From Bacteroidota bacterium (GTDB taxonomy: Bacteria > Bacteroidota > Ignavibacteria > Ignavibacteriales > Melioribacteraceae): a stretch of 64,000 bases of DNA. Where the stretch lies: NCBI GenBank assembly GCA_023453125.1, contig JAEXUB010000184.1, positions 67,850-131,849 on the forward strand, given 5' to 3'. Numbering within the stretch: position 1 is the stretch's first letter; the number at the start of each line of letters is the position of its first letter. This document shows, one piece after another, positions 30,083-38,891 of the stretch. Made by a program: the position numbers and the translations under genes. Under the pieces are notes generated by a model, which saw nothing but the letters and a program-made list of their open reading frames with translations, ran no database searches and was not told the origin of the DNA.

Positions 30083-30125
30083 CTTCCCCAATGTAATGCA
30101 CGGGGCGGAGCTGTGTTAGCGTGCA
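30083..30125 (+). promoter_or_regulatory. Structured leader of the polysaccharide operon with ops/JUMPstart-like sequence
   Basis: The untranslated stretch 29888-30164 precedes the locus. It is very AT-rich up to about 30060, with a possible Bacteroidota-type -7 box TAGATTTG at 29980-29987 but no matching -33 box. It then turns GC-rich. CTTCCCC (30083-30089) can pair with GGGGCGGAG (30102-30110, CG bulged), and TGCAC in that loop can pair with GTGCA at 30121-30125, giving a pseudoknot or two competing hairpins. Within it, GGGGCGGAG and TTAGCGTGC resemble parts of the enterobacterial JUMPstart/ops element GGCGGTAGCGTGC. A regulatory leader is inferred, not proven. Confidence 0.45.
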
Positions 30126-30164
30126 CTGAAAATCCATTATTTGTACACTAAAGGAGCTGCGGCT

Positions 30165-30698
30165 ATGAACAAAATCCTAAATCCGGAATGTAAATTCGCC
30201 TTCCTATTCTCTTTTCTTTTAACTCTCTTTTTCATTACTCCTCTATCAGCCCAGGAAAATCTTGAACTTGGTTCTATAAGCGGAATAAGGAATTACCAGG
30301 GTTCATTCTACGATTTTTCGGAACCGGGAAAAATTAATATGAGAGTGGCTGTCTGGGGGTTTGTCCGTAATCCGGGCAAGTACATTATCCCTGCTTCCTC
30401 AAATGCAGCCGATCTTATTTCATACGCGGGGGGACTGACTCCGGACGCATATTTCGACGACCTGAGGATTTACCGCATGAACAGGGATTCCTCTTATTCT
30501 CTCCTTAAATTCAGCATTGAAGATGTCTTTTTTAAGGATGAATTGTCTAAAGACAATCGAATTCGAATTCCGGCGCTTAACGCCGGCGATATAATTGCCG
30601 TGCCCGGACAGCCGAAAATGTACTTTAGAGATTGGTTTTCACTTACATTGGCTCTGGTCTCAACTCTTATCTCCTTATCCATTCTGATTTTCAAATAA
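30165..30698 (+). CDS. SLBB-domain polysaccharide export-like protein with C-terminal membrane helix
   Basis: The 177-residue protein has a signal peptide ending PLSAQ. One SLBB (soluble ligand-binding beta-grasp) domain follows at about residues 60-145: VAVWGFVRNPGKYIIP, then LISYAGGLTPDAYFDDLRIYR and LNAGDIIAVPGQ. A C-terminal membrane helix closes it. SLBB domains occur in Wza-type exporters, but the Poly_export domain is absent here, so it cannot itself be a full outer-membrane channel. AAGGAG lies 9 bases before the ATG at 30165. As first gene of the locus and neighbour of the BY-kinase, it probably helps polymer export. Confidence 0.8.
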   Translation: MNKILNPECKFAFLFSFLLTLFFITPLSAQENLELGSISGIRNYQGSFYDFSEPGKINMRVAVWGFVRNPGKYIIPASSNAADLISYAGGLTPDAYFDDLRIYRMNRDSSYSLLKFSIEDVFFKDELSKDNRIRIPALNAGDIIAVPGQPKMYFRDWFSLTLALVSTLISLSILIFK

Positions 30699-30735
30699 TT
30701 AATCTGACTTTACATTACAATCTAATGGTGCAGAA

Positions 30736-33072
30736 ATGTCAAACAAGACGGGTTTTGAGTCTTATAACTATTTAAATGTGAAGGAAAACTATACATTTAA
30801 AGATTATCTTAATCTTTCCCTGAATAATATCTTCCTTATGGCAGTTATTATTGTTATTTGCGGGGCTGTTGGTTTCTTTTATGCCTTTTACCAAACGGAC
30901 CTGTATAAATCAACAACCTCAATGAAATTAGCACCTCCAAAAGGAAATATTCTCGATGCTCCCCTTGCTGCGGAAATAAATAACTTTGCCAATGACCGTT
31001 TTATAGCCAATGAAATTGAAATAATGAAGAGCTATACCGTTAGAGAAAATGTAGCCTATTCTCTAAGAAAGGAATTTCAGGTCGGCGCTAAGGATAGTTT
31101 CTATTTAATTCTAAAACCCGATTTGAGAAATCCGAACAGGTTTGCATTTTTTAAGAGGGAGACTGCTGCTTCCTTTAATAAAATAAGTGAAGTCCCATAC
31201 CGCCCGGATACACTCCTTAGAAATCCTGAAATAGCTACTCTTCTCTCAAGATCTATTTCGATTGATCAGAAAAGAGGGCTGGACATTGTAGAAATTTCTG
31301 CTGAATCTCCTTCGCCATATGAAGCGGCAAAAATGGCAAATAGTTATGCTGAGGCATACATAAATCTCAATTTAATGATGAACCGTACCAAAGTTAATGT
31401 TACCCGCCGTTTTCTGGAACAGCAGAGGAAAGAGAAATATAACGACCTGAGAAGAGCAGAAGATACTCTTAAAATTTTCCAGCAGAGCCGTGGAATTGTT
31501 GAGCTTAGTGAACAATCTAAACAGCTCGTTAATCAAATGGGGGATTTTGACGCTCAGAAAAATGTTAAAGATCTTGAAGTCTCAATGTATGAAAAAACAA
31601 TTACCGAACTTAAAAGTCAGCTGATTGCTCAGGAACCTAAAATTGCAGATGCTCTTGAAACGAGCAAACTGGAGGCGTATCTGAAGGAAATTCAGGGACA
31701 AATTGCCAAGCTTGAGGTAAACAGGGATTTCGCTTTGTCCGGCGTAAGAAATGAGGAGGACAAAAGAAGGATTGCCGAAAAGTATAATTATGAAGTAAAG
31801 GAATTAAAAAAACAGGAATCTGAAAAAATAAATTCCTTAAAGGAATTAATTACAAGTAAATCTGCTATGCAGGATGCAGCCAAGCTGGGATTGGATATTA
31901 TTGAGAATCAGATTAAGCTGCAGGCGGCTAAGAGCTCACTCGAAAAATTAAAGTTAATAATTAGTTCTTATGAATCGAAATTCAATCTTTTGCCGAGGAA
32001 TATTATTGAACTTGCTCAACTACAGAGACAAAGCTCTGCTTATGAAAAACTGTATCAGATGGTTGAGGAAAAATACCAGGAAGCCCTTGTTAATGAACAG
32101 TCAACTATTGGTAACGTGCAATTAATTGATATTGCGCGTAAACCCGGGGCGCCGATAGGACCCAACAGGCAATTGATTACATTATTAGGGTTTTTAATCG
32201 GATTTGGAGTAAGCTTCGGATTTGTTGTAATAAAAAATCAGTTGACGAACACAGTTAAGACTCCAGAAGAAGTGCAAAGGATGAATATACCGGTTATCGG
32301 TTGGCTTCCTTTGTGGTATAGAAGCAGAAACGGCAGCGATGAGTCTTCGGCTATGATAGCAACCAGAGATCCTTTTTCGAAATCGGCAGAAGCATTCAGA
32401 GCTATAAGAACCAGAATACATTTTGCCCGCCAGAAAAATGAAAAAATAAAAACCCTGCTTATTACTTCATCTTCCCCTTCAGAAGGGAAATCGACTACGG
32501 CAATAAACCTGGCGGAAATATTTGCGCAGTCCGATAAAAAGACTCTTCTGGTTGACTGCGACCTGAGGAAACCAACAACCCATAAAGTATTCGGTGTAGA
32601 AAAAATTCCTGGACTGGTAGATTATTTAACAGAATCGGCACCTCTGGAAAAGGTAATTACAGTAACGGGAATTAAAAATCTGGATTTGATTACAGCAGGA
32701 TCTCATTCTCAGAATCCTGCGGAAGTTCTTGATTCCACCGAGATGGAATCTTTTGTCACTATGATTAAAACTAAATATGATTATATAATTTTTGATTCTC
32801 CTCCCATATTGGCGGTTACAGATTCTGAAATTCTTTCACGTATGATGGATGCAAGCATTCTTGTTGCCGCTTCAAACGAAGCGAACAGGGAAATGCTTAG
32901 AAAAGCCGCTCAGCTGTTATCGGATGATAAAAATTCATTCCTGGGAGTCGTATTGAACAAATTCAAATTCAATATCGGGTATGGATATTACTACCGCAAT
33001 TACTATTACTATTATTCCGACGGCAGAAAGAACGGTTTTATAGCGCGTTTATTTAACCGAAAGCCAAACTAA
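30736..33072 (+). CDS. Wzc-like polysaccharide co-polymerase with BY-kinase domain
   Basis: The 778-residue inner-membrane protein controls chain length and export of the polymer. The N-terminal Wzz domain lies between membrane helices at about residues 33-55 and 480-500, with a long coiled-coil periplasmic part between them. The cytoplasmic BY-kinase has Walker A SEGKSTT (Lys585), Walker A' LLVDCDLRKP and Walker B IIFDSPP. Its tyrosine-rich tail (YYYRNYYYYY) is the autophosphorylated cluster. This is the proteobacterial/Bacteroidota one-piece form, unlike the split CpsC/CpsD of Firmicutes. A matching low-molecular-weight tyrosine phosphatase is not in the window. Confidence 0.95.
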   Translation: MSNKTGFESYNYLNVKENYTFKDYLNLSLNNIFLMAVIIVICGAVGFFYAFYQTDLYKSTTSMKLAPPKGNILDAPLAAEINNFANDRFIANEIEIMKSYTVRENVAYSLRKEFQVGAKDSFYLILKPDLRNPNRFAFFKRETAASFNKISEVPYRPDTLLRNPEIATLLSRSISIDQKRGLDIVEISAESPSPYEAAKMANSYAEAYINLNLMMNRTKVNVTRRFLEQQRKEKYNDLRRAEDTLKIFQQSRGIVELSEQSKQLVNQMGDFDAQKNVKDLEVSMYEKTITELKSQLIAQEPKIADALETSKLEAYLKEIQGQIAKLEVNRDFALSGVRNEEDKRRIAEKYNYEVKELKKQESEKINSLKELITSKSAMQDAAKLGLDIIENQIKLQAAKSSLEKLKLIISSYESKFNLLPRNIIELAQLQRQSSAYEKLYQMVEEKYQEALVNEQSTIGNVQLIDIARKPGAPIGPNRQLITLLGFLIGFGVSFGFVVIKNQLTNTVKTPEEVQRMNIPVIGWLPLWYRSRNGSDESSAMIATRDPFSKSAEAFRAIRTRIHFARQKNEKIKTLLITSSSPSEGKSTTAINLAEIFAQSDKKTLLVDCDLRKPTTHKVFGVEKIPGLVDYLTESAPLEKVITVTGIKNLDLITAGSHSQNPAEVLDSTEMESFVTMIKTKYDYIIFDSPPILAVTDSEILSRMMDASILVAASNEANREMLRKAAQLLSDDKNSFLGVVLNKFKFNIGYGYYYRNYYYYYSDGRKNGFIARLFNRKPN

Positions 33073-33087
33073 AACAGGATATATTTT

Positions 33088-34455
33088 ATGGAAACCAAAT
33101 CTGTTCTATTAAAAAAAATAGAGAACGGAAGTGCGGTTATAGGAATTATCGGTTTGGGTTACGTTGGGCTTCCTCTTGCTCTGGCATTTGCCGGTAAAAA
33201 ATTCAAGGTTATCGGTTTTGATACGGATGAGAAAAAAATTCCGAAAATAATGAACGGGTTATCATATATTAAGCATATTCCCTCCGCGCGGATAAAGGCA
33301 AATGTTGATTCCGGATATTTTAAAGCGACGAGTGATTTTTCAAACCTGCCCGAATGTGATTGCATAATTATCTGCGTCCCTACACCATTGGATAATCACA
33401 GGCAGCCCGATATCTCATTCATATCTAATTCGGGAAAAGCGGTTGCCAAATACCTCCGCAAAGGCCAGCTCATTTCTCTTGAATCTTCCACTTATCCCGG
33501 TACAACAGAAGAAGTTCTTCTGCCGTTATTCGAAAAGGTGAAAGAAAACAACGGGCATGAATCAAAAAACGGGAAATTAAAGGCGGGAATTGATTTTTAT
33601 CTGGCCTTTTCTCCCGAAAGGGAAGATCCGAACAATCCCGATTATTCAACGGAGATTATTCCTAAAGTTGTTGGGGGAGTTACCCCCGACTGTCTTGAAA
33701 TTGCATGCAAACTGTATGAAAAAGTTATAATCAAAGCAGTTCCCGTTTCTTCGACGAAGGCAGCAGAAGCTGCAAAACTCCTCGAAAATATATACAGATC
33801 GGTAAATATTGCTCTCGTAAATGAACTTAAGATAGTTTTTGACAGGATGGGTATTGATATTTGGGAAGTAATTGAAGCCGCAAAGACAAAGCCCTTCGGC
33901 TTTCAGGCATTTTATCCGGGGCCGGGCCTTGGCGGGCATTGTATACCGGTAGACCCTTTCTATTTAACATGGAAGGCGAGAGAATATGATTTGTCCACTA
34001 AATTCATTGAATTGGCGGGGGAGATAAATTCCTATCAGCCCTATTATGTTGTAAAAAAAACTATTGAGGCCGTTAATAGGCGGAACAAGTCTCTAAATGG
34101 ATTGAAAGTTTTAATCCTTGGTGTGTCATATAAAAAGAATATTGACGACCTGCGAGAATCCCAGTCATTAAAACTTATTGAATTATTTAAAAAAGAGGGG
34201 GCAATTGTAGACTATTCCGATCCTTTCGTTCCTGTCCTTCCTTCTACAAGAAAATATAAATACAATATGCGTTCAGTAGATTTAACAAAAGAAAATATTG
34301 CTTCCTATGATATTCTTCTTTTGAGCACAGATCACGATGACTTTAATTATTTCCAGATATCCGAATGTGCCGAAGCTGGAAATATCCTAATAATTGATAC
34401 CAGAAATGCCTTCGAAAGAAAGGGTATTAAATCAGGGCTGGTTGTAAAAGCCTAA
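33088..34455 (+). CDS. Nucleotide-sugar 6-dehydrogenase, WbpA-type (UDP-GlcNAc to UDP-GlcNAcA)
   Basis: The 455-residue enzyme oxidises the C6 of a UDP-sugar to a carboxylate using two NAD+. Rossmann motif: IGLGYVGLPLALAFA. Catalytic Cys285 is in GGHCIPVDPF. The segment FSPEREDPNN and the spacing fit UDP-N-acetylglucosamine 6-dehydrogenases (WbpA, WbpO/TviB class) better than UDP-glucose dehydrogenases. Together with the WlbA/WbpB-like oxidase at the end of the window it would start the route to a 2,3-diacetamido uronic acid. It follows the BY-kinase by 15 bases. Exact substrate is inferred. Confidence 0.88.
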   Translation: METKSVLLKKIENGSAVIGIIGLGYVGLPLALAFAGKKFKVIGFDTDEKKIPKIMNGLSYIKHIPSARIKANVDSGYFKATSDFSNLPECDCIIICVPTPLDNHRQPDISFISNSGKAVAKYLRKGQLISLESSTYPGTTEEVLLPLFEKVKENNGHESKNGKLKAGIDFYLAFSPEREDPNNPDYSTEIIPKVVGGVTPDCLEIACKLYEKVIIKAVPVSSTKAAEAAKLLENIYRSVNIALVNELKIVFDRMGIDIWEVIEAAKTKPFGFQAFYPGPGLGGHCIPVDPFYLTWKAREYDLSTKFIELAGEINSYQPYYVVKKTIEAVNRRNKSLNGLKVLILGVSYKKNIDDLRESQSLKLIELFKKEGAIVDYSDPFVPVLPSTRKYKYNMRSVDLTKENIASYDILLLSTDHDDFNYFQISECAEAGNILIIDTRNAFERKGIKSGLVVKA

Positions 34456-34487
34456 TAGACAATCTGATACAATCCGGAGCTGACGAA

Positions 34488-35225
34488 GTGATTAAAAAAA
34501 TGCTTTCAAGAATATTTTCTATTGCCGGTTATAGAATAATCCGCATAGGCAGGGAGCGGGAAAGGCTTATGTCTGAATTCTCTCAGGAAGGGGCTCTTTT
34601 CAGGGCTTCAGGAATGGATATTAAAATTAGTTCGGTTATAGATGTTGGAGCATCCGATGGCAGATGGAGCAGGATGTGCCGTAATTATTTCCCGAATGCA
34701 GATTATCTACTTATTGAAGCTCAGGCTAAGCATGAACCGGGGTTAATTGAATATTGCCGCAAAAATGATAACGCATCATTTGTATTATGCGCTGCGGGGG
34801 ATAGAGACGGAGAATTAAATTTTGATTCTACCGCTTTGTTCGGCGGTCTGGCATCAGAAAAACCGTTTAAGGATAATAATATTGTTGTTAAATCATTCAG
34901 ATTGGATACATTGATTGAGAATAATAATCTATCATCTCCGTATTTTATTAAGCTTGATACACATGGATTTGAAATCCCAATATTAAACGGGGCTGAGAAT
35001 ATACTTAAAAATACAAATATGCTTCTTATTGAATCTTACAATTTTAAAATATCCGAAAACAGTCTCCGTTTTTATGAATTATGTTCTTTTCTCGAAAAGA
35101 AAGGATTTTTACCGATCGACCTCGCAGATTTGACGAGGAGAAAAAAGGATAATTCATTCTGGCAGGTGGATATACTCTTTATTAAGAAAGACAATAGTGT
35201 GTTTTCTTCCAACACATATAACTGA
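34488..35225 (+). CDS. FkbM-family methyltransferase (1 of 3)
   Basis: The 245-residue protein shows the FkbM pattern of SAM-dependent O-methyltransferases: VIDVGASDGRWSRMCRNYFP as the SAM-binding start, LIEAQ, and PYFIKLDTHGFEIPILNGAE near the C-terminus. These enzymes methylate hydroxyl groups on glycans and small molecules. The start is a GTG at 34488 with GGAG 8 bases upstream; the ATG at 34500 is the alternative. It probably methylates a sugar of this polymer. A 192-base gap without a supported gene follows. Confidence 0.85.
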   Translation: MIKKMLSRIFSIAGYRIIRIGRERERLMSEFSQEGALFRASGMDIKISSVIDVGASDGRWSRMCRNYFPNADYLLIEAQAKHEPGLIEYCRKNDNASFVLCAAGDRDGELNFDSTALFGGLASEKPFKDNNIVVKSFRLDTLIENNNLSSPYFIKLDTHGFEIPILNGAENILKNTNMLLIESYNFKISENSLRFYELCSFLEKKGFLPIDLADLTRRKKDNSFWQVDILFIKKDNSVFSSNTYN

Positions 35226-35417
35226 GACAGAAATTTATAACGGCTCAATATGATTATAGGGCAAAAACTGATAGAACAATTATTGACCGGAAGAGTCAAG
35301 TCTAACTGTATTTTTATGCTGCATATGAAATTAGACACCTTATCTGTTCAATGGTTGTTGTTGATAGAAGCGGATTTAAATCAGCATAATTGTAATTACC
35401 GATAATTATCCGGAATA

Positions 35418-36812
35418 ATGGTGACCAAGGACCTCCAGCCGGCTTTAAGGAAAATTATTCCTGCCTTAATTGCAGATTTCTTCTCTAAGGGGGAAAAAAG
35501 GACTATCCTCCTTAAGAGAAATGTGCTTGGCGCATTTATGCTCAGGGGCGTTGATACTCTTCTAGGTTTTGTTAGAGTGCCTCTCATTATCAGTTTTCTC
35601 AGTGTATCTGAATATGGTATCTGGCTCACATTAAGTTCAGTTATTGGCTGGTTTGTTTTCTTTGATGTAGGGCTTAGCAGCGGTCTGAAGACTAAGCTTG
35701 GAATAGCTCTGGGGAAAAAAGAATATCAATTGGCAAAAACTTATGTAAGTACAACATATGCTACGATAGCAATTATTATCGGTTTGGTATTCCTGATCTT
35801 CATTTTAATATATCCGTTCCTCGACTGGGGTAAAATACTGAATGTGCCAAGTAATCTTTCCTCAAGCGCCCCGCTGTTTGTCCTTGTATTTACCTCCTTG
35901 TTTGCGTTCCAGTTTATAGCAAATATTATCGGTACAATTCTAACTGCCGATCAGAGACCCACTGCGGCTTCTGCAATAAGCACTTTAACAAGCATTATTT
36001 ATTTGCTTCTTCTCATTCTGTTAAAAACCTTCACAAAGGGGACACTTCTTTCGCTTACACTTATATGTAACGGTACTTCGGTTATAATATACCTTGCTGC
36101 GTCCATTTACCTATTCAGAGGGAGATACTTTCATATAAGCCCTTCATTTAAGGCAGTTGATTTCAGCCATTTTAAGGAACTGGCCACACTTGGTATAAAA
36201 TTCTTTTTCATCCAAATTTCATCGATAATTCTCTTTTCGACCGATAATATGATTATAACCCAGTTATATACACCTGCCGATGTAGCCCCCTACAGTGTCT
36301 CGATGAAATATATGACAATACCTCTTATGCTATTCTCGATGGTTACCTGGCCATTGTGGGCGGCCTTTTCAGAGGCATATGCAATAAAGGATTATGAATG
36401 GATAAGGAAAACTGTGAATAAACTTGTTCTAATCTGGTTTGGAATGATACTTCTAGTGCTAATATGTCTTTTGTTCGCCGAATTGTTTTACCAAATTTGG
36501 CTCAAGGGAGAGATTATTGTCCCGTTTCTGCTCTCTGCATTTATGGGGCTCTATGCTTTGCTTGTCGGCTGGAATCAGATATTCGTTTTTTTTCTGAACG
36601 GTGTTGGAAAAATCAAGCTTCAGCTGTATATGAGTTTTATTACAATATTTATAAATATCCCCATGTCGGTTTACTTTGCAAAAGGATTAGGGCTTGGGCC
36701 GGCAGGAGTAATTCTCGCAACAAATGTGTGCATTTTTATCGGGTCGGTTTGGGCTCCTATTCAGTACAGAAAGATAATAAACGGAGAAGCACGGGGAATA
36801 TGGGACCAATAG
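35418..36812 (+). CDS. wzx: Wzx-type oligosaccharide flippase
   Basis: The 464-residue integral membrane protein has about 12-14 helices in the polysaccharide-transporter (MOP superfamily) pattern. The N-terminal segment RNVLGAFMLRGVDTLLGFVRVPLI and the internal repeat of the two halves are typical. It would flip the lipid-linked repeat unit across the inner membrane for Wzy to polymerise. It overlaps the following FkbM gene by 13 bases. Sequence identity to named Wzx proteins is expected to be low, so the family call is on topology and context. Confidence 0.88.
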   Translation: MVTKDLQPALRKIIPALIADFFSKGEKRTILLKRNVLGAFMLRGVDTLLGFVRVPLIISFLSVSEYGIWLTLSSVIGWFVFFDVGLSSGLKTKLGIALGKKEYQLAKTYVSTTYATIAIIIGLVFLIFILIYPFLDWGKILNVPSNLSSSAPLFVLVFTSLFAFQFIANIIGTILTADQRPTAASAISTLTSIIYLLLLILLKTFTKGTLLSLTLICNGTSVIIYLAASIYLFRGRYFHISPSFKAVDFSHFKELATLGIKFFFIQISSIILFSTDNMIITQLYTPADVAPYSVSMKYMTIPLMLFSMVTWPLWAAFSEAYAIKDYEWIRKTVNKLVLIWFGMILLVLICLLFAELFYQIWLKGEIIVPFLLSAFMGLYALLVGWNQIFVFFLNGVGKIKLQLYMSFITIFINIPMSVYFAKGLGLGPAGVILATNVCIFIGSVWAPIQYRKIINGEARGIWDQ

Positions 36813-37660
36813 ATAAGATTGCCCGATTCTTTTGGAAATTATCTCTCCAGAAAATATACCACTTAATTAAAACTCCTTCCTATAAAAGGAAGGAATCGAG
36901 AGAACTTAATAGAATTGCAGGATATCCGCGTTATAAAAGAGGGAAAGCCGAATTGCCCGGAATGTCGATAATTTTTAATGACTCAGCATCCTTTCTCTAC
37001 CAATACAGGGAGATTTTTACCAAATGCAATTATAAATTTGCTGCTTCAGGACCTGAGCCAATAATATATGACTGCGGTGCCAATATCGGCTTAAGCGTAT
37101 TATACTTCAAGAGTATTTACCCTGCATCTGTAATCAGGGCGTTCGAAGCCGACCCTGAAATTGCTCAATTGTTAATCGGGAATATTAATGAAAATAAAAT
37201 ACAAAAAGTTGATGTGGTTAATAAGGCCGTTTGGATTGAAGAAGGAGAAATCCGTTTTCGAAAGGATGGGAGTGACGGGGGGGCAATTTCAGAATCGGAT
37301 GGTTCCATTACCGTCTCTTCTGTAAAGTTGAAATCACTGTTGGAAAGAGAATCAGAAATAGCTCTCCTTAAACTGGATATTGAAGGAGCGGAAACTGATG
37401 TATTAGTAGACTGCCGCAATTCCATTGGTCATATTGAGAAAATATTCATAGAATACCATTCAATCCCGGGTAAGGAGCAGTCGCTTCATCTAATCTTGGA
37501 AATTCTTAAAAATGCCGGATTCAGGTACTTCATACAGCCCATTTCAGAGAGCAAAACTCCATTCCTTCATTTTAATGAGGGAAAAGGGATGGACCTTCAG
37601 CTTAATATTTACTCATCGAACGGTTCCTTTAAAAGGCAAAATGAAGATTCTATTCATTAA
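36800..37660 (+). CDS. FkbM-family methyltransferase (2 of 3)
   Basis: The 286-residue protein has the SAM-binding motif IIYDCGANIGLSVLYFKSIYP followed by IRAFEADP and, later, IALLKLDIEGAETDVL, all FkbM hallmarks. I place the start at the ATG at 36800, preceded by GGGGA and overlapping the flippase end by 13 bases. The upstream in-frame extension to 36464 is a shadow of the flippase frame. It probably methylates the glycan. Its end overlaps the next glycosyltransferase by 20 bases. Confidence 0.88.
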   Translation: MGPIDKIARFFWKLSLQKIYHLIKTPSYKRKESRELNRIAGYPRYKRGKAELPGMSIIFNDSASFLYQYREIFTKCNYKFAASGPEPIIYDCGANIGLSVLYFKSIYPASVIRAFEADPEIAQLLIGNINENKIQKVDVVNKAVWIEEGEIRFRKDGSDGGAISESDGSITVSSVKLKSLLERESEIALLKLDIEGAETDVLVDCRNSIGHIEKIFIEYHSIPGKEQSLHLILEILKNAGFRYFIQPISESKTPFLHFNEGKGMDLQLNIYSSNGSFKRQNEDSIH

Positions 37661-38891
37661 TCAGATCGATACTTCGGGAGGAGCTGCTATTGCAGCATGG
37701 CGCATTGCGGAATCCCTTTCCAAATTTAAGAATACAGAGAACTATTTTATTACATCCTCTAAGAAATCAGATTCCGAGTTTGTTTATGACTGCACTCCGG
37801 GAAACAAACTGGCGCGCATTGCCGATGAATATTTAGTAAAATTTACTTCGGCTGTCGGCCTTCAATATATATATATTCCCTTTCATAAAATGCAAATTAT
37901 CAAAAGAGCGAGAAAAATAAAACCCGATATAATAAACATCCATAATATTCACGGAAGCTATTTCCAAACCGGCCTGATTAAAGAATTGTCCAATTATGCA
38001 CCGGTAGCCTGGACACTCCACGATATGTGGGCTATCACAAGAAACGCGTCTTATACGTATGGAAACAGTGAATGGAAGAATTTGAAGAGTTTTCCCGGAG
38101 AAAAAGATATTTATCCTTCAATGGGCTTCGATTCAGGGAATTATCTACTAAATCGAAAGAAAAGAATATATTCTAAAAGCAGGCTTTCCGTTGTTGCCCC
38201 TTCAAAATGGCTTTTTGATTGTGCTGCTACGTCACCGGTATTTGAAAACACCGAAGTTGTCAATATACCTTATGCTATAGATACCGTGTACTTTTCTCCG
38301 GCTGACAGGAATGAGGCCAAAAATAATCTGGGATTGGACAACAAAGTAAGCAGCCTCTTTTTTAATGCCGATTGGATTTACAAAGAACCGAGAAAAGGGG
38401 GGCATTTTATACCGGAGATACTAATTAAGTTGAATAATAATCTCAGTAAAAGAATTTCGGTAATTGTTTCAGGCAGGGATAAGCCGTATAATTTTGAAAA
38501 TCTGAAAAATCTTCATTTCAGCTTTATCGGAAGTGTGAGCGGAGATAATATGGTAAGAGAGGTCCTTAGAGCCTCAGATGTTATAATGCATCCGTCGCGG
38601 GCCGATAATCTGCCCAATATGCTTTTAGAAGCGGGTGCCTGCGGTACAGCGGCAGCGGCTTTTGATGTGGGCGGGTCTTCAGACATAGTGATTGACGGTG
38701 TTAACGGAATACTTGAACATCCGTTTGATATAGACTCTTATTCCGCAAGGCTGGCTTCGCTGCTTGAAAATGAGGATATGCTTAAATCTTTTTCACAGAA
38801 TGCCAGAAATCATGTCTGTTCTGCTTTTTCCTCTGAAAAGACTGCTGAATCATATTACAACTATTTCGAAAGATTAATTAAGAAGCAGTAA
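37641..38891 (+). CDS. GT4-family glycosyltransferase
   Basis: The 416-residue GT-B fold enzyme begins MKILFINQIDTSGGAAIAAW, which is the N-terminal donor/acceptor Rossmann start. It has NIHNIHGSYF and TLHDMWAITRNA of the GT4 type used by WcaC/WbaZ-like enzymes. In the C-terminal half, HPSRADNLPNMLLEAGACG is the EX7E-like nucleotide-sugar region. Start at 37641, inside the 3' end of the FkbM gene. Its TAA overlaps the next ATG by one base. Confidence 0.9.
   Translation: MKILFINQIDTSGGAAIAAWRIAESLSKFKNTENYFITSSKKSDSEFVYDCTPGNKLARIADEYLVKFTSAVGLQYIYIPFHKMQIIKRARKIKPDIINIHNIHGSYFQTGLIKELSNYAPVAWTLHDMWAITRNASYTYGNSEWKNLKSFPGEKDIYPSMGFDSGNYLLNRKKRIYSKSRLSVVAPSKWLFDCAATSPVFENTEVVNIPYAIDTVYFSPADRNEAKNNLGLDNKVSSLFFNADWIYKEPRKGGHFIPEILIKLNNNLSKRISVIVSGRDKPYNFENLKNLHFSFIGSVSGDNMVREVLRASDVIMHPSRADNLPNMLLEAGACGTAAAAFDVGGSSDIVIDGVNGILEHPFDIDSYSARLASLLENEDMLKSFSQNARNHVCSAFSSEKTAESYYNYFERLIKKQ

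Noticed and set aside
30061..30164. Cyclic-di-GMP (GEMM) or preQ1 riboswitch in the polysaccharide leader
   Set aside because: The conserved core sequences of those classes are not present; only the general pseudoknot geometry is similar.
35250..35405. Open frame of 51 codons between the FkbM gene and the flippase
   Set aside because: No ribosome-binding site, no recognisable motif and chance-like composition; it is short enough to arise at random.
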